The notes under the pieces: generated by a model
Seen by the model: the letters and a program-made list of their open reading frames with translations, nothing else
What the model was told of the DNA's origin: nothing
Database searches by the model: none
Program-made: the position numbers and the translations under genes
In this document: positions 31,170 through 43,313 of the stretch, in pieces
Layout: each line of letters starts with the position of its first letter
Position numbering within the stretch: the stretch's first letter is position 1
From: Trichobilharzia szidati
Lineage: Eukaryota; Platyhelminthes; Trematoda; Strigeidida; Schistosomatidae
Direction: 5' to 3'
Length of the DNA: 64,000 nt
NCBI GenBank assembly: GCA_944472155.2
Contig: OX235279.1
Coordinates: 63,275,564 to 63,339,563 of the forward strand

Positions 31170-34100
31170 ATGTATGGCAAAAACAAATCTGTCGGTATTC
31201 CCTCCGATGCCCAGTCGAAAGAAAAGTGCGTGTGTATTTCATGCTATATGACTGTAGATTGGCTGTATATGTTTATGAATACCTTGTGCATATTGGTGCA
31301 CAGAAGACTGCCAACTCTTTCCTTCAAGAGGCAAGTTAATTTGTTGTAATTTTTCTTTTAAAGATTCGATGGGATAAGTCAATAAGTGTTGGTGAACCAC
31401 CTGGATTCTTACATTCTTGGTGGAGGTAAGTTGCTGTCTCACGTATCACTTCGCTTAGCGTATTTTGGGACCTTTATAGCGCCGCCCCTGAAAGACGGGA
31501 CACGCATGACTATTCTAGCGAAGCGAAAGCATTCCACGATTATGTATGTTATGGTATTTTTTCTACAATTTCAATATTAGGGTTTTGTAAATTCTGGTTA
31601 CCCGAATGGATTACCACACGTATGTTTACTATTTCAGTGTTGCTTTTTATTCATTATAATTTGACATTTTCCCAGTATATTTTGGTTTGTGGTCCCAAAT
31701 GTATTAGTTTCTGTAAAGATAACCATTTGAGTTGTGTCGTAGACTTTCAGTTCATTCAAAAGTAGTTTAATTAAAATAAATTCAATAGTCAGTGTGATTA
31801 GCACTGAGTCATGTCAAAGTCATGACGACTAGACAATCCAGTTACTGAATAGTGGGTGTCATGCAGCCTCCTATCTGGATTATATGTTAGCAGTCAGTTT
31901 AAACTGATTGGTTCCTAACGTCAGCCAGGTGACAGTCGTATTTGTGTTTGCTTCAAAACTGACACTCACTTCATGAATCCTTAGAATTGTTACGTTCCCA
32001 GTATTAGACAGCAAAGGTAAGCGTCAAGTTGTCAAGGCCAAACTCTCGATCACTAATGTGCCATTATTCTCTTAAGAAATGGTTTGTAAATAAATTCATC
32101 CAGTTTCAATTATGCTTTGTATTATTTCCGGTCAACCTTCATTCACTGATAAGGCTTAGGCTGACAAAGCTTGTGAATGCTGATTAAATTAGGTCAGCTT
32201 CAAGAGAATTAAAGAGTTGGTTGTTTTTAATTTGAAATCTGGTATTACAGTTCTGATTACGATGTAAATTCATTGGCGTAATGTAAATTGCTATGACAGT
32301 AGCAACCCCCTATGTTCTTATTCGGTGAGGACAGTTTTTCTACGGTACCTTACGTAAGGCTTCAAGGTTTTCATCCTCTGGCTCTATTAGTAAAACGAAG
32401 GTGTGATATGTTGCGGTGATAACCTGAATCACTGCCACAATATTTTAAATGCATCCAGAAACTGCGTCAAGAACAATTCTGTACAGATATCACCAAGTCT
32501 GCTTTGCAGTTATGATTATTGATTTGGTCCTATGATGATTCATCATGGAGACAATAGTGTTTTCAGACATGCTTTAAATCACTTCGAATTATCATTCACA
32601 TATAAGTCGTAAGTATTGCACGGTTTTCCAAGTGAAACATACACATTCTTGGACATAACAACCAGCAGAATCAAGCAATTGCAAATAAAGTCTCTAGGTC
32701 GTTTGCTTGGCGTGCACTAAAACAGAATTAGGCTACTGTAATGAAGTTCACAGTAATACCATATCTTCTTGAAATTCAGGGACAGTCGGCTTGACGAACC
32801 AGGAAAAGAAGTGCATTGGCACTGTTACTTAGTGTTACTGCCATTCTGAGCGTAATGGTTGCGCACCTGCTCACATAGAAGTCGGTTGTTGCTCAATATC
32901 TGTCGCGTGCACGGCACCAAACAGGAGTCTTCATTTTCTGCATCCCCACGTACTTTCTCTGCATACATTTGTAAATACCAGTTTGTTCGTATCTTTTTCC
33001 CTGGGTTAAATATACGTTCAACCGAAAGTGCCGACACAATATGACTGTGATGTCCGAGGTGATGTGGTTAGATTTTAGACGTGAAAAATTTGAGTTTACT
33101 GAAGGGTTGAAAACACCAGTGACTATTCTGTTTTATTCAGATAATATTCGTCCTATTTGGGTGATTTTGATGTTTTTGATGGAACATTGAGGTTATACGA
33201 TACTGAATTAGTGGAAATCATTTAAAGAAAAACAAGTAGGTAGACAACATCAGAAAATTGTAAAATATTGTATATGGTCTCGTTTTACTACCCATTTTAT
33301 GTATTTATGTTAAGCTCACTAATGTATACCATAGTTAATCGTTATTTGTCGATTTGTGTTCTTGAGTTATTTATGGTTCCAGTACAAAATATCCTCTTGT
33401 TAGACTGACCTACTCTTATGTGGCATCCACATGAATTAATAAATATTTAAAATGTTGAGCAAGAGAACGAGACGCAAAGCATAAGTGAGCTACTTAGGTG
33501 CAATCATTCCTAACTAGGATATCGCATTTTCTGAATCATCCAGAACACCAACTTCCACGTGATGACTGTGTCACATAAGTACTAGAAGTTTCCCAAGTAG
33601 TAGAGAATTTTTTTGATTGGACTAGATCAGCATATCAGTAAGCTAAGTGAAAATGTAACAGTTGAGCTTTACAGTTAATCGACTTAAAAGGGGTGAATGG
33701 TTCATCATGAGTCTAAGCAGATAAGCGATTGGTATCACTTCCAGTCGGATGATGCCTTCAGAAAGACTCATTTAACCAGAAGACAGCTAAAGTTAACCTC
33801 CTAAGCCGTATGAATACATTCAAGGTTAGCACTTCAGACAGTCCCAGTCATTAAATGGTCTCATCTTAAGCCGCTGGGAATCGTATAGATCATATGTGAA
33901 ACGGCTGCTAGGTTTATGGTACTTTTGGATTGTGGTAATTTCCTATTTAAATCTTGATATGAATGAAATTATTTCTGGCAGTTTTCAGTTCAGTCGAGGG
34001 TTCTCCTAAATGAACTAATAAGTTAGAATTACGCATTCTTTGTTACAAATTTCAAGAATAGTTGGAGCTGTTTCATTTTTAATGCAACAGGTATTTAGTC

Positions 34101-37077
34101 TTGAAGTTCCTAAATTGACTTTTCATTTTCTAAAGTTAATTTTACATTCATATTTTTGTTTGTTTCTTATGCTCATCCGTGTTATCTTATATTCCTGTTA
34201 TTGTAGCCATTGGCAGGGGAATGAATATTTAACTGTCATCATTATATATATTTCTCATTCCTACAGCCTAATCATCCTGTAATGTCTGGCCCTGCGGGTG
34301 TTAGCGGTCCTGGTGGTGCTGGGCCAGGCATGCCTCCTCCTCTTGGGCCACCGGGTCCTGACCCAGTATCAATGAGACAAAGGCCTTCTGGACCACCTTT
34401 AATGCCAGGTAGTGGCTTGCAGAATGCTGGACCTGGGCTTCAAGGACCTTCTCCGCATCACCCATCGGTACGTTTTCATCAGCCTGGAGCTGGCGGATAT
34501 CCAGGGATTCCTGTTGGTGGTGGTATGATGCCACCTCATGCAAATTTGCTACCGGGGTCTGGTCCGCCACATCCCATGCACGGAAATCCTATGATGCCCC
34601 ATCATCACCATCCTTCTGGAGCAATTGTAGGGCATCCTCGCCCTAGATGGATCGGTCCGTCCATTCCGCAACAACAAGCGGGTGGTCCTCCTTGCCCTCC
34701 TCAGCAAGGTGGAGGGCCACCTGTCTGTTCGGGATCAGCGGGACCAAATTCAGTCTCATCAGCCGGACCTGGTAGTGTTGGTCCAGGTTCTTGCGGTGGT
34801 AGTGGGATCGTTCCTAGTCCTGGTCATCCCGGCACACCAACTCAACACGCTCCCCATCTTGCTGCACCTAGTCCAATCAACAATCAGGTAAGCATTTTGT
34901 GTTGTATAATGATATTCACTGTGAGTGTGCCTATTCGTCTGACAATGTCCCACAAGACTTTAATATTGCAATTGTTCAAGGCATACATAATTGTGTGAAG
35001 TGATTTATCAAAGCTTTTGAGAATGGTGTTGAACTTCCTTGAGTGAATTTCGCATGTTTTCATTGTTGTTTCCATCATAGTAGGAATACGATTATATGTA
35101 TATAATGCGTAATTTGAAATACATAATACTGTCTTGTATTTTGCAGAGTTATATCCATACGACTTAGTTCACGTAGATCATTTTTGAAGTTGTAAGAAGT
35201 CTGCATCTTTTCAATCGCCGAATTATTTTGTGTCCTTTTTGAGGGTTAAAGTCTACATAGTTTTAAGAGAGTGAAATTGAATATCGTTTGTACATGAACT
35301 GGGGAAAGTTCCGATTCTGTTAAGCAGACGTTAACAGATATCTTTTCACCAGATATTTTTATGGTTAACTTCATAAACTATTCTTGTTTTTCTAAAATGA
35401 TTTATCAAATTTACCGTATTTATCCTGCTTTATTTTTTCAATTGCAGTCTAATGATCACCAACCACCTGGAAGTGGGATGTCGAGTCATCCGCATCATCC
35501 TACACCTCCGCATTATATTGGGGGTCAACCACCACCACAACAGCAAACTCCACCAACCTCAAACTCTTGTATCCCTCCAGAATATGCCACACGACCTTCA
35601 CCGCATCTCGTTTTTAGCGGTGGTGGGCCTGGTTCTACTCCTGATAATGGTATGTTTGGTGCTGGTCCAGGTTGCAGTGACTCGGGAATGCTTAATGGTT
35701 CGGTAGGCCCTCCTCGAAGTAGTGGAATGATGCCGCCGCCTCCTCCAGACTATTCTAGTGGCATGCCGTCTTCTGCATCAAATCCATACCCACCCGGTTC
35801 AGATCTCAAAGCCTCACCACTACACGGTGGTCCTGGAATGGGGTGTGATATGATGAGTCCAGCAGGTGGTCCTCCCCCATTAATGCCATCAGATTATCCT
35901 CCTGGTAACGGTCCAGGAGGCAATGGACCTGGACAAGGTAACAGTGGTTTTCCTGGTGGCCCCGGGGACTCTGTGATGATGATGCCTCCTCCACAACAAC
36001 AAGGAAATGTCTTGCAGCAACAACATATGGGTAGTGGACCTCAAGGCCAAGCTCCTCCACCTCCTCCTCAATATGTTCCTTCTGGTGCGCAGCACTCAGG
36101 GTCAAGTGGGGGTCCACCGTCCTCAATGCAGTCAGTTTGTGGCGGTTCAAATCCTAGTCCAGCTGGTGGTCCAGGATCCGTGCAATTTCCGGTAAACTGT
36201 GTTGATAATTATTCCTTTTTTTTCTATAGTTTCCGATTATATAAGTGAAATGCACCCACTTAACAACAAATCCCTGGCATAGATCTTATCAGACTAGCTA
36301 ATTTGCTTTTAATCGTTCAGTTTGGTTAACCAGACCATCATTAGTCAGTACTCCATTGTTCCATAGTAAATGGTTGCGTACTTGTTTATGGAGTTGTTTT
36401 ATTGTTACTATTGCTATTGTTACCACCATTAATTTCTTTGAAGTATTTTAATTACTTTTCGCCAATGTATTCAGGTAAAGAGAGGAAAATAATAATTGCA
36501 TGGCAATGTATTGTACTTGAAATTCAGTGTGCAAATTTTTAAATTTATACTTGAGAAGAATTTACCAGGTCATAATAAATTATTTAAAGTTCTATGCAAG
36601 ATAAATTAAAGACACGTTATTCCATTTAAATTTATCAGTCCTCTTAAACTATCAGTTGTTAGACAGTAGACTATACCAGTAAATGATCAGAGGACGTCCA
36701 TTTGTTGGCTCTAGAGGGTACGTGGCAGTTTACTAACAAAAATAATACTAATGAAATGTCAGTATAGAATGCCTATATTATAACGGCTGAATGGTGTGGA
36801 AAATTCAGGCAAATGATTACAGTAGATAATAGGCTTATGTGTATTAGCAGAAATTTAAGCACTATTTTCCGTAAGAAGACAAGGTATTGTTTTCATGTTG
36901 GATGCTTAACATGTGTTGCAATCGTGTATTTTTTCGTTTTAATATTGCACACACAATTCCCTTCATGACCGCGAATGCGCAAAAAATCTCTAATCCTGTT
37001 TGCTATTGAGAACAATCTTCCTTATATTATATCTTTTTAAATTTCAGCAAGAATACTCGTTTAGTCAGATGTCCTAA
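31170..37077 (+). CDS. SSBP: SSBP (single-stranded DNA-binding protein, LDB partner) homologue
   Basis: Supported exons are 31170-31225, 31258-31330, 31364-31425, 31459-31543, 31581-31619, 34267-34887 and 35448-36191; a possible last exon is 37048-37077. All junction phases agree. The first 92 residues match the LUFS/LisH domain of SSBP2/3/4: [62 protein letters not shown] and [10 protein letters not shown]. The rest is a Pro/Gly/Met/Gln-rich tail as in the family. SSBP proteins are nuclear cofactors that bind and stabilise LDB/Chip in LIM-homeodomain complexes. The protein (about 569 residues) is longer than vertebrate SSBPs (about 360-390). The last exon (EYSFSQMS, similar to the family end ESYSPSMTMSV) is tentative. 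Confidence 0.88.
31226..31580 (+). other. Cluster of four micro-introns in the SSBP gene
   Basis: Introns are 31226-31257 (32 bp), 31331-31363 (33 bp, GC-AG), 31426-31458 (33 bp) and 31544-31580 (37 bp). They are required to keep the conserved LUFS frame. Introns of 30-40 bp at the 5' ends of genes are known in schistosomes. The following introns are 2.6 kb and 560 bp. Confidence 0.88.
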
Positions 37078-39360
37078 GAAAATCAAATCATGTGCAACTA
37101 CCCTATCATCGAATGTCTTTTGCTGCATAATAAGCAGTTCTTATATGTTAGTGTGTCTCAGTACCACTCCGTTTATCTCGATACGTGCATGTCAGTTTGC
37201 AAAACTTAGATTCGAGTGGACTTTTTCATGAATCCCATAATTGTATCGTTTGTCGTCACATTTTTTAGCCATCAGACAATGTATATGTTTGGTTTTTCCC
37301 ATATCTGGAAGATGTGGTATACGCAAAGGCAGTCCTGGAAACTGTAACACAACCTTAATATTCCTTGATACCCCGGTATCAGTAATGGTCTCCATCACCA
37401 AAACTAATCATTTATTTTGCTAATGAAGTTCCCAATTTTCTTGTCATGCCTGCTTTCAATGCATTTAATTTTTGTCAGTATTTTACTTCCTAGTATGTGA
37501 CTTGCTTAATCATAATTTGTCTACTTCAATGTTATTTGTAATGGAGAATAAATTATGTCTTAATGATAATTGACTGCTTACTTACAGTTTTGATTTCAAT
37601 GCAACGGTTTTTAACATAATATATTTTCTATTGTTTTCTTTGTTTACTTTGATTGCAATATTTCTTTTCTAAACAGTTTTTGACTAACGACATTCATATT
37701 TTAGTTTTTTTGTCAGAGTTTCTAATCATGGACACAGTTAATTTGATTTCTTTGGTAATTAAGCGTAGCAATATTCCTTTGAAAGACGAAAACCCATTGC
37801 CGTTTGAGTGACAGATATTGCTGCGGATGCAAGACAAATGTTTTTAAACTGAGCATTTTTAACTTATATGATTAAATCTGATTTATAACTTTTTTTTGAC
37901 GTACATTTTCTTAATCTAACTTCCTGCTATACCATATTTTTATCAATTCACTGTAATACTTGATAGACATCTTGAACTTGACATTTGTGTTTTCGCATAT
38001 CTGTGTAAGTAATGTCTGCATTCTGTCTTTTTTAAATCTTCTGTTCATTATTTAATAGGGACATTTTCAGGATACCTTACCGCTAGTTGTAATAATCATG
38101 TTTCAGTAATATTCACATGGAAAATTTCTGGAATGCCCATTCCGTGTCATAAAATATAATATGTCGCCTCATTATGAAGAGTTGGAATTCAGACATCTGA
38201 TTCGTACTAAGTCAAACGCGATTTGCTTCGTTTCTCAACTAGGATGAAACTGATAACGTGTTACTTGTGTATTGCTTTATATTCCTTTCCGTGCTCTAAG
38301 CGTCTCGTCTGTTGGTATTTTCATGAAGAGTGCAGTAAACTTTAGAAACATTAGTTCAGCAATAAGTTCCAAATTTGATGCAAGTTAGTTAGCGGCGAAT
38401 ATTACGTCTGTGCTGAGAGTGTCTCAGGAAGCAGTTCAGTAGGGCTGAACTAATTTCAGTGTAATCTCCTTAACCCTCAGTTAGAATCTCCAGACATTCT
38501 GAATGCTAGACTAAGTTTATAGGCACAATTTCGACGAAGTATTATTTGCCATGAGGAAACATAGCTGAGAAGAAGAAGCTAATATTTCATATGAACTTGA
38601 ATGTAATATGAAATGGCTTGGTCGCTCGGTCTGTTGTTTTATGATTAAATCAGTCTATCAAATGTTCGTGAGGCAAGCTTCATTGGAACTCGTTGATAAT
38701 CTGGCAGTAAAAGTGGCCTACATAGTCCTTAAAGTGATGAAAGTGATAATTACTTGCGTACACTTCACTTGAATAGCTTTTGGTAGAGGTGTAAAAGCTC
38801 CACAAAGATATTCGCATACATAAGAATTGTTTCAAAAGTAGTAATGCCGCCATTAGAGTAAAAGTTATTTTGATGTCATTTTTTCGAATACCCCAACGAC
38901 AGAAGCGGGAATTAAGATCTCAAGCAACAATCCGGTTGGTTCGTTATGGAAGAAATGCTCATCGTGGAGATATCAGCTGCAGTCACTGGTGTTTACTGAG
39001 TGAGTCGGACACCCCATCAAAGTGAGAAGGGTCGATTACGTATGGGTGGTGTGTCGGTCTGACTATAGATAACAGTCAAAAACGCTTACTAGCCAGAAAT
39101 TCATGCACAGTAGACTGACCTGGTCACCGGGCTTGCATATTGTAATGACTGACCAGCTACAGTGGCTGGGACTTGTTTCCCTGTCGGTCCTACCATGGTA
39201 TGCAGGTCTTTAAGAATAGCGATTATACTGAAGGCAGTTACCATTATATTGTAAGTCGTTTACATTATGTTTGTCTATGTGCGAAGCCTCACTGCTGGCG
39301 AATAGGGATATAACAGTAGTATAGTGCTTCCCTCAGATAGGCAGGAAGCTATGTTAATAA
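36192..39360 (+). other. Intron / 3' region of the SSBP gene
   Basis: After the donor GTAAAC at 36192 the only supported coding candidate is the nine-codon exon at 37048-37077 behind a good acceptor (TTTTTAAATTTCAG). If this is correct, the rest is 3' UTR and intergenic DNA. No other conserved SSBP end was found by eye and no other gene is recognised. Confidence 0.45.
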
Positions 39361-39425
39361 TAATAATAGCTTTATTCCAAACAGTACTTTTGTTACAAAT
39401 ATGGAATTTTTAGCATGTAGTCTCT
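39361..39425 (-). repeat. CR1-like LINE 3' tail fragment
   Basis: AATAATAATAGCTTTATTCCAAACAGTACTTTTG...ATGGAATTTTTAGCATG is the reverse complement of the LINE 3' end at 45840-45900. Only the terminal about 60 bp is present. Confidence 0.65.
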
Positions 39426-39439
39426 CTATTTTGAGGGGG

Positions 39440-42400
39440 GGGGGGTCTTAGAAAGCTTAGGGTCCGAAAATTAGGCATCCCGACTTACCTTGCGGCAATA
39501 AAGTCCCAATACAGACAACTTAAGAACCAATTAAAACAGGCCGGGTTCATGCAGTAGGCTCTGTGGTTACGCAACACTAGTGCTGCTTCTCGTTAGCCTT
39601 TTCAAGGAGGAATCAACTTCAGTGTGGGTAGCCGTGAAGTAATAACCGTCTGTCCAATTCCATAAGCACTCAAAGCTTTACTAGTATTTAGTCATCCACC
39701 TTCATTCAAAGCACTTTCATCCTTTGCTTTGCTCTCGCTGTTAGTCTCATTCTACAGATAGATCCATCACCTCTTCTGCAACTGTTAATTGCAACGAGAG
39801 CCGTAGAAACACTATTGGTAGTCTCTTAAAACCATGCTGTCAACTTCATCTCGGAGCACTTAATGTGAGGACTCTGCCATATCGAACAACAGGACTCAAC
39901 GGCCAGGACCGTATGATCTCGAGCTATGGGTGTATGTTGTGTTTCGGACACACGTATACAGGACCCAAGTGTGGTTATTCGCCCAACCCCATCTGCCCAA
40001 CATGGGGAACCTACAAAATTCTCATCACTTGTATCAGGTATAGGGATAACATTGAGTGCTATAGTGGAAAAATCGCAACTTGACCGGGTCCCAGCCGGTA
40101 ATCGAATGTGTGCTGTCCGAATCCATCAGGAGGAAGCATTGTGATACCTACCCGTCTTTCATTTCCGACTGCGATTCGGAAAGCTGTCTAGTCTGTTGCT
40201 AAATACAGTACGCTCAGATACAGTCATTTCAGCAAGCGAGTTCAACGCCCCAGTCATAATGTATTGGTGGCCTCTAGGAGGCCGACAACGGTGGTCGTGA
40301 CTTACAGTTCTGTTCAGGTAATCATATGTTCCTGATCAGTAATAACCCCTAACACAGAGAGACATTGCTTAACATGGCGATCTCCATCACCATTGACGGA
40401 GTATAACAGATCACATAGCGATAAGCTATCGATGAAGAGGGTCGTTAGAAATTTGTCGCTTTTTCTGGAACACCTGCATACACTCCTACCACGGTACATA
40501 CTTTTGCACGTATACCTCTACGCCTGAATGGATATATGAAGCAGGCGAAAATGAAAATGTCACGTTCCCAATTTGATCAGAACATGAACTTTCTATTCTG
40601 GAAAGAAACAGCTCAACGCATATTTGAGATTGACACCGAGACTTTTCCTGAGGTAGTCCGGCATAATATTCAGTCAGCTGTAGAAACAGTGGTAAAGGCT
40701 GTTGATAACCACACAGCAAAGGTTAGTAAGTGCCAGTTGATCACTGTTGCTTCATCCAAATTGACCGTCGGACTCCGAACATGCTGAGGAGCGAAAGCTG
40801 CTCAAAAATAAGCTTACCAGAAGTCGCCATAGAGAGAGCGGTGGAAGACAAAAGATGGGAAGGGCACCAGCGGCGGACAACTATTTCGGTCTATTAAGGA
40901 AAGAGGTTTTAAAGGATAAATGATAGTGAAGACAATTTCTGGGGAAACAGCGCTCTAAGAATAGAAGACTGGAACGTTGGAAATAATTTGTGGGCAGTGT
41001 GACCAGCTACCTGAATAGGATGTCGACAGGTTTTCCAACTGTAACTTACGTTATAGAGGTTGTCTTTAATTGGAAAATAGTTAAAGGATCATTGCTTGAC
41101 AAAATGACTACGGATATGTTCAAAGACCGATGCTGACGAATTGTTGTCTGGGTTAACTAAGGTATTACGTAATGTCTAGGAATCAGAGACAGTCCGATTA
41201 GACTAGTATAAACCATAGATTGCTCCAGTGTTGTATAAGACGAGGGAAAAGTCTTCTTGTGATAAACATCGAGGGTCAGATTAACTAATATAGTATCCAT
41301 AATTGTAGGTCCAGTAATCCTGTGTAGACTAAGGGGTGCCTGGAATCAACAAACCCGGGAAAATCAGGTAGGATTTAAGTTAGAAAAAGGATGTAGCTGA
41401 TAGATTCTGAAACTTAAGCACACTCACAGGCGTCCGAAACTTGTCATACTTGACCTGAAGACTCACTTGACTAAATCAAGTGAGAAGGGAGTGCCGACAG
41501 AGTATATCACATCAATCAAGGCACCTATGAACTATTCTCATCTGAAGTGATGGCAACCAGTGGTGTCTTTGCGAATGCCCACTATCTCATTTTTATTTAA
41601 TTTTATCATACGTGTACTAACGGATGTACCCTAATCAACTTTAGCGACTCAGGGATTGACTTATTACCAAGAACAGTCTTGTTGTCTTAGAGTATGCGGG
41701 TGATATTGTGCACGGAGTATGTGTGGTATGGGATTCGCTACTACCAAATGTGAAATGGATGCTACAGGATCGGAGTGCACTGACTCCTGGCTTACAGATA
41801 GTGAAGTAGTAGACCATGTTGACTACTCCACTTATTTAAAAAGTTGCATCAGTCCTAATGTCTGATCGCTGACGAAATCTCAGCACGGATACAAAAGGCT
41901 GGTGTGGTATTTTCCAGGTCACGTCATCTCTGACGTATAGGCGATATCAAGTTATCAATCACAGGTTGTGCGTACTGTATACTAGTACTCTCTGTCCTTT
42001 CTTTGTGGCTGTGAGACATGGTCATTGCTGTCTTCGGTCACAGATGTTTGGGCCTATTTTCCGTGTTAAATGATATAATTCGGTGATTAATATTGGGGTT
42101 AGGCATTGAGTGCTACACAAAGAAAGGAAGTTGATCGATGAGGTTGTGAAGCTACATCGATTGAGATAGCTAGGGCACGTGTTGCGCGTGTCAAACCACC
42201 GCCTTCTTTACCGAAGACTGTTAGCTGACATAGGATTGTGTTGGAAAGTATTTAGGGGTGGTCAAATCAAAACCTGGCATTAATCCACGATGACTTAGAA
42301 CAGCTAATTCTAGCCACGAAAGGAGGTGTAAGCTGCCTGGTTGGAGCGCTAAAAACCAATGATTTGAGATTCGGTGATATTACTCAATATCCTTTTAGAA

Positions 42401-42605
42401 GGCGCAGATGCATTCATTCATTGTAATCTCAGATACATCAAGTCTCTATGTTCTTCCTACGTTAATATTCTTCCTTCCGTACATTTCTGCTCATTTTAGC
42501 TGTTTTCTAATTTCTCTTTTCTTTACGTCCATGTGCTACATAGAGTGTGGTAGGTTGCTGCACTTCTGTGCAGAGTTCTATGTTGGGACTCAGTCAGTTA
42601 ATTAG
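39440..42605 (+). pseudogene. Decayed RTE/SR2-like LINE
   Basis: The plus strand reads, with frame changes, LGALNVRTL, CCVSDTRIQDPSVVIR and GIGITLSAIVEKSQLDRVPAG of the RTE endonuclease, then a linker near 40500-40735, then RT remnants (SSEVMATSGVF.., VVLEYAGDI, YLKSCISP) and the C-terminal block matching 53900-54510 to the end at about 42600 (GTGCTACAT.GAGTGTGG motif shared with 59659). Many stops and indels show an old copy. The catalytic YADD reads YAGD. Confidence 0.75.
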
Positions 42606-43313
42606 CAAATTAGTCGGCTGAACTTTGAAGCCAACATCGAACGCTAGGACTTCCATTTATGGTGGTCTCGATAGTATGCAACATAATGATACTCCATATT
42701 TGAGGTCAGTAATGAAGGTGGATTAACTCACTCTTCAGCTTTCTTATGTATACAGCATTGATCACTTAACGAGACCTAGATTAATTTAAAAGTCAATCTT
42801 GCTCATCCATAGTGAATCAACATGACACAGAATTTTGATAATCAATAGGATATGCCAATGCCAGCATACTGAAGTAAGATTAGGTTTCCTTCCTTAAAAA
42901 TATTTCGAATTGTACTGACATTTCATCATATCAATTTATATTCAACTCAAATTTACACTTCATGTGGGTAATCACGATATTCGTATGCATTCACACCGCG
43001 AATAGAAATCAATGGAGTAATTACTGATTCAGTGCAGTTACTAGTACTTGCAAGTGCTATTAACCTGGGTCAGTTATATCATAAGCCTTGCTATAAAGTA
43101 TCGTGAACTTCGCAAATTTATTTGATAAAACAAAGTATTGTAGATTACTGATTAAAATAGAAGGTTAAATATTAAGATATACAGCATGGGTACATTGTTT
43201 GTTCATACAGTTTCTGAATTAAACATAAATCATAATCATAAATGTATTCATTCATACAAGCATAGACGGAAAGAAATTTAAATAAAGGAATAAACAAATA
43301 TTTCTATTTAAAA
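42606..43313. other. 3' flank of the CoREST-like gene
   Basis: AT-rich with no further open frame of note. For the minus-strand gene ending at 43314 this would hold the 3' UTR. AATAAA-like signals on the minus strand were not pinned down. Confidence 0.4.

Noticed and set aside
34301..36195. Several antisense and alternative frames over the SSBP proline-rich exons
   Set aside because: They are shadows of GC-richer low-complexity coding DNA.
40536..40787. Unknown 83-codon host protein
   Set aside because: It lies in order between endonuclease and RT remnants of the decayed RTE element and continues its frame (FARIPLRLNGYMKQ), so it is the RTE linker.
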